64,000 nucleotides of DNA from Typhlomys cinereus (Eukaryota > Chordata > Mammalia > Rodentia > Platacanthomyidae). A program made the translations under genes and the position numbers. Numbering within the stretch: the stretch's first letter is position 1; every line of letters starts with the position of its first letter. Positions 60,442-64,000 of this stretch are shown piece after piece. Location: NCBI GenBank assembly GCA_023101885.1, contig JALPQD010000638.1:613386-677385 (forward strand). Reading direction: 5' to 3'. The notes under the pieces are model-generated. The model was not told the origin of the DNA. It made no database searches and was given only the letters and a program-made list of their open reading frames with translations.

Positions 60442-61082
60442 TTTGAGTTCATGATTGAGTCCATTCTGTATGCCCGGGATGTGTGGCTGAAGGAGGATGG
60501 GGTTATCTGGCCGACCACTGCTGCACTGCACTTGGTACCCTGCAGCGCTGAGAAGGACTACCCCGGCAAGGTGCTGTTCTGAGAAGGACTACCCCGGCAA
60601 GGTGCTGTTCTGAGAAGGACTACCCCGGCAAGGTGCTGTTCTGGGAAGGACTACCCCGGCAAGGTGCTGTTCTGAGAAGGACTACCCCGGCAAGGTGCTG
60701 TTCTGGGAAGGACTACCCCGGCAAGGTGCTCTTCTGGGAAGGACTACCCCGGCAAGGTGCTGTTCTGGGAAGGACTACCCCGGCAAGGTGCTGTTCTGGG
60801 AAGGACTACCCCGGCAAGGTGCTGTTCTGGGAAGGACTACCCCGGCAAGGTGCTGTTCTGGGAAGGACTACCCCGGCAAGGTGCTGTTCTGGGAAGGACT
60901 ACCCCGGCAAGGTGCTGTTCTGGGAAGGACTACCCCGGCAAGGTGCTCCTCTGGGAAGGACTACCCCGGCAAGGTGCTCCTCTGGGAAGGACTACCCCGG
61001 CAAGGTGCTGTTCTGGGAAGGACTACCCCGGCAAGGTGCTCCTCTGGGACAACGCCTATGAGTTCAACCTCAGTGTGCTCAA
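60442..61082 (+). pseudogene. Prmt2: PRMT2-like exon carrying an internal 16-copy 31-bp expansion
   Basis: After the acceptor ctcttacgtag, the exon reads FEFMIESILYARDVWLKEDGVIWPTTAALHLVPCSAEKDYPGKVLF. This includes the second double-E glutamate (FEFMIES). At its far end it resumes as LLWDNAYEFNLSVLK before the donor AA|GTAAGT. Between them, coding sequence from 60553 to 61048 is a perfect-period 31-bp tandem array. The normal exon would be 176 bp; this one is 641 bp, and the excess 465 bp is 15 x 31, also divisible by three, so the original frame is regained downstream. However, unit 1 ends TGA instead of TGG in frame (60580-60582), so translation from the normal frame stops there. Confidence 0.9.
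60551..61048 (+). repeat. 31-bp exonic minisatellite, 16 units
   Basis: Units begin AAGGACTACCCCGGCAAGG at 60553, 60584, 60615 and so on, every 31 bp, to 61018, with no length variation. Variation is limited to TGAG versus TGGG at unit ends and GCTGTTC versus GCTCTTC or GCTCCTC. The unit is the exon's own sequence, flanked by CTG at 60548-60550 and CTG at 60579-60581, which suggests slippage or misalignment at a CTG microhomology. Because 31 is not a multiple of three, successive units are read in rotating frames. Confidence 0.95.
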
Positions 61083-61225
61083 GTAAGTGTGCATGTCATG
61101 TGCAGGGCTGGCTCTTGTGCAGGAGAGCTCCTGAGGGGAGGAAATGAGATGGGCGGTAGCACGGGGCGTGATGTGTGTCATCTTGGTAGTTCTATGAATA
61201 TCATTGTTTTTTAGCGACAGTCTTT

Positions 61226-61575
61226 GTTGCAGTCAGCCTGCATGGCTGCTGATAAATGACCATCAAATGGCTTAAGGGAACAAGGGGTTTATTTTCTTAT
61301 TAATAGTCCCGTTACAGTTCTCAGTCCAGCTTGACGGGAGAGCACGCACCAACACCAGAGCCAAGGGAACTGGCCACACCATCTCTACATAATGGCTGAG
61401 AGAGGGATGATCCTTACTCGCCAGACCAGCATGTCTGTATTTTATTCCAGGACCTAATCCGACCACTTGGGCCTTCTCCGTCAGCCAGACTATCTCCTGC
61501 AGGTTTGCTTTGGACTTAACCCCACCACTAATTCTCCACAAATGTGCCCAGAGCTCAAACCCTCAACTGTCAAGT
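61226..61575 (-). mobile_element. Rodent interspersed repeat (gtgtcaacttgaca family), antisense
   Basis: The reverse complement matches the 4.46-4.87 kb element along most of its length: caacttgac at the 3' side here, and ggtttatttccttatt and gctgataaatgaccatc at the other. It lies just after the PRMT2-like expanded exon. Confidence 0.75.
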
Positions 61576-61910
61576 TGGCACCTGTGCCTAACTATGATGG
61601 TTTTGTTACTCTTTACTTCCTTGATGCCTCTGCCCTCTCTCGCCCACGCTATCCTGATCCCCGAGGCAGCGCCTACATGGAGAAGCCTGTTGTTACTCCT
61701 CCCTCTGCTCCATGGCAGCAATCTCAGCTTGTTTTCGCAGATGTGACGCAAGTACAGAATGTAAGCACACCCTTGAGTGTGGAGGGTGGAGCCAGCGTGG
61801 GGCAGCAGCAAAGGGTTGCCGCTAGTACCGGACTTCAAAGGCTTGGTCCACTGTTTCTTCTCTCTTTGCTCACTCTGGGTGCAGTCTGGGGGAGTTTTTA
61901 CCTGGAGTAG
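61573..61910 (+). other. Unrecognised open frame ending in a hydrophobic segment; possible retrocopy fragment
   Basis: Downstream of an antisense interspersed repeat, one frame stays open for about 112 codons, starting VPNYDGFVTLYFLDASALSRPRYP and including PVVTPPSAPWQQSQLVFADV. It ends with a roughly 20-residue hydrophobic stretch (GPLFLLSLLTLGAVWGSFYLE) directly before TAG at 61908-61910. The upstream part of the open frame (from 61467) is repeat-derived, so there is no credible start codon. The composition looks protein-like, resembling the C-terminus of a single-pass or tail-anchored membrane protein. I do not recognise the family. It could be a 5'-truncated processed pseudogene or chance. 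Confidence 0.3.
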
Positions 61911-62999
61911 GGGGATTCTTTTAGAAGCACTCCTTACCCATAATACACTCTATCACAGTTAGATGCATTAGGATATGTATGAAGGTGTAACTACCTATTA
62001 TAAAATTGAGTTTGCTGGGGGAAAGAGCAATGATGCCAAGAGGGGGCTTCAGGGAGCCAGTTTGTCCCCCCCATAGTCTTACCTGCCTGTTATCTGATTC
62101 GCCCCATTATCTCACATCCAGCGCAAGGCTTCTGCTTTATATTTCTCAGTATCCCCCACCTCGCTGTCTAGCCCTCACCTGCATTGAGAACCTCATGTTC
62201 GTTCCACCGTGATGTTCCACTCTCGGCTTAGGATCCGGTTCTCGGGGCATGAGGTGATGGACACTTTAGCTGTACTTGGCTGACTGGGAGCATCAGATGG
62301 GCCTCTTCCCTGGGTTCCTGTTAGGAAGAGTGGGATGTGCAGCATCCAGGACCAGAAAATCTGAGTCGTCCAGGGACCCTTAGTGGAAGGAGGTAGTCAC
62401 GGTGATCAAGAGTTGGCACCCTTGATCAACCTCATTTGATGTTTTGAGCCCTGAAGTCTGGAAGACAGTAGTAGCTTTACAGGCTTTAAGTGAACAAGGA
62501 CTCAAAACACAACAGGAGTTTGTTGGTATAGGTAACAGGTAATTTTGTTAACTGGAAACTCCCACAACATTTTTTACCTCATTTAATCCAGTGTAGAATA
62601 TGGCATTTTGGGATTTGATCCAGGGGAGATGGGTCAATATTTTTATTGCATGGCTGTTTGAAGTTTAATCTGTGAAAATCTAGGAGCAAGAAGTTTGGTT
62701 ACCCACTGAAGGAGGAAAAGGCCAAAAAGGCAACACAACACATCTTGCCAATTAGGTGAGCGACCGCAGCAGTGTGGAATGGCTTTTTCTGATGGGGCTC
62801 AGGCAAGGGAGTTGAGACATCTCACCTGAGGATAATGTCAGTATGGAGCTCTGAGTTGTGGGTGCATAGGTTCACTTACCTCACACTGACCCGTGGGGTT
62901 CCTTCTGAAGAGAAAGTGTAACTACTGAATTGGGTTGCTGCTCTAGTAGGTCTCTCCTGCTCCCCCAACCCTTTGTGTGTTCATGTTTGCATTTGCGTG
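61911..62999. other. No gene recognised downstream of the PRMT2-like exon
   Basis: The expected next PRMT2 exon (after the NLSxLK|SLA junction) was not found. A short open stretch near 62,450-62,540 (gaagtctggaagacagtagt...) looks protein-like or retroviral but is too short to call. Confidence 0.45.
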
Positions 63000-63262
63000 G
63001 ATGCACACGTTGGTGCAGGGCTGTGAGCACATGGACACTCGTGTGTGTGGAGACTAAGTTGGTATGAGGAATCACCCTTCCTTGCTCGTCTGGCTAGCCA
63101 GCTCTGGGGGTTCTCAGCTACACCTTCTGGGACCAGAACACATGTGGGACGCCATGTTCACCTGGTGTTTTTATGTGGGATCTGGGGGTCTGAACGCTGG
63201 TCTCTTTGCTTGTGTGGCAAGGGCTTTAACCGACGAGCCGTCTTCTCAGCCCATCTTGCTTC
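63000..63262 (-). mobile_element. B4/B2-like SINE, antisense
   Basis: gcgtggatgcacacgttgg at the tail side, ggaccagaacacatgtggg in the middle, and ttaaccgacgagccgtcttc tcagccc at the head. Confidence 0.65.
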
Positions 63263-64000
63263 CCATTTTGAATGCTTTCTGGAGAACATGGTTCAATCCT
63301 AGGCAGTGAACCTACTGAGCAATTTCCTGGAATTTACCACGAATTTGCCATTACTTTTAAATTGGCTAAAACTAATTATGTGACAATCATATAGTTGAGT
63401 TTTGCATTCTGACTTATGATTTCCTGGTGAGCTTTATAAATGACTTCTGCTAACAGGAAGCTGTCTGCTTCCCCCAGAGAGTACCATTGCGGTTAGAGAT
63501 GGGCTCCTTCATCAAGTATAATAATAATAAGCCAGCCTTTCCCTTAGAGGGACCAGATTGATCTGCTGACACTTCAGGGAGGGGTGGGTATTGGCAGCAA
63601 GGCACGGGACTACAGGTATTGTACTTTTTTAAATTCTGAAAAGTCAACAGGAAAAAACCATAGAAACATGAAGTCTTTCCTAGTTAGCATGTGAGATCAT
63701 TGTTCTCTTAGTCAAAACCCCAGAGAGAATAGGAAGTCCCCATGCTATGGTTCTGTAGTTTGTTTTGAAAACATGGTAAGAATATTCTAGCTGAGAGCTC
63801 TTTTGCTCACCTAGACAAGAAACAAGTAGACAAGTGGAATACTGTCTTCAAATGCTGGTCTCTGGCGGCTCCTCTCCCTCAGGGTTGGGCAGAGGTGTCA
63901 AGGTGTGTGGCAGCTATAGGTAGGTAGAAGAAGCACAGCGGTTGATGCCCTTTACTTTGATAGTCCTCGTGCAGCCTCCCTCCAGTTACGCAGAGCTCGG

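Larger units (their letters stand above)
52216..61082 (+). pseudogene. Prmt2: PRMT2-like locus with retained introns, apparently disabled (protein arginine N-methyltransferase 2)
   Basis: PRMT2 is an SH3-containing type I protein arginine methyltransferase that acts in nucleus and cytoplasm as a transcriptional coregulator. Four plus-strand exons match it in order (52216-52344, 53039-53200, 55990-56152, 60442-61082), each with AG/GT flanks and phase-0 joins, so this is not a retrocopy. Lesions seen: seven codons are missing from the SH3 domain. No exon for SAM motif I (VLDVGCGTG region) is recognisable between 53.2 and 56.0 kb. The Glu of the post-I VYAVEAS motif is Lys. A net 2-bp loss gives a TGA at 56104. 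A 31-bp unit is expanded 16-fold in the last visible exon, with an in-frame TGA at 60580. The first coding exon and the exons after 61082 (barrel and dimerisation regions) were not recognised up to 64,000. A duplicated or decayed copy is most likely; local sequencing or assembly error could explain single indels but not all the lesions. Confidence 0.82.

Noticed and set aside
60633..61147. Stand-alone genes of 109-150 codons in three frames
   Set aside because: These are the rotating readings of the 31-bp expansion inside the PRMT2-like exon, not separate genes.

Overview
This is non-coding-dominated nuclear DNA from a mammal, almost certainly a rodent. It has no bacterial-style gene layout and almost every open frame is short. 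It carries B1, B4-like and B2-like SINEs, L1 3' ends with the rodent-type purine-rich 3' UTR, and MaLR-type LTRs. The commonest SINE is a tRNA-derived, B2-like family of about 250-310 bp, often with a (CA/TG)n tail and exact target-site duplications. It resembles muroid or dipodoid B2 relatives, but I cannot fix the species.

Layout. 1-25.6 kb: AT-rich intergenic or intronic DNA with SINEs, 5'-truncated L1s, MaLR-like LTRs and simple repeats; no gene recognised. 25.6-28.1 kb: a GC-rich, CpG-island-like block with a minisatellite of Sp1-type GC boxes (26.04-26.53 kb) and two oppositely oriented ZNF143/STAF-type motifs (27.58-27.65 kb), probably a housekeeping-type promoter whose gene I cannot name. 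29.6-30.6 kb: a probable endogenous-retrovirus remnant. 31.2-41.3 kb: three large minisatellites (43/47 bp, 45 bp and 22/24 bp units) and a C-rich block with strong G-quadruplex potential. 45.6-47.2 kb: a 37-bp minisatellite. 50.1-51.0 kb: a long polypyrimidine tract. 51.4-52.0 kb: a 38-bp minisatellite that repeats an AP-1 site and often a CACGTG E-box.

The only recognisable protein-coding locus is on the plus strand from 52.2 to 61.1 kb. Four exons match PRMT2 (protein arginine methyltransferase 2): SH3 part 1, SH3 part 2 plus the start of the catalytic region, the post-I/double-E exon, and the next catalytic exon, with introns retained. The copy looks disabled. It has a 7-codon SH3 deletion, no recognisable SAM motif I exon, Glu-to-Lys in the ribose-contacting motif, a net 2-bp deletion causing a stop, and an exon in which a 31-bp stretch of coding sequence has expanded to 16 tandem copies. 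That expansion adds exactly 465 bp, so the original downstream frame returns, but its first unit ends in an in-frame TGA. A PTTG1 (securin) processed pseudogene lies antisense in one of the introns.

The most unusual feature is the exon-embedded 31-bp array in PRMT2, set in a cluster of about ten unrelated minisatellites. PRMT2 is the most distal gene on human 21q, so a subtelomeric position would fit, but that is inference. No CRISPR, operon, tRNA or rRNA gene was found.
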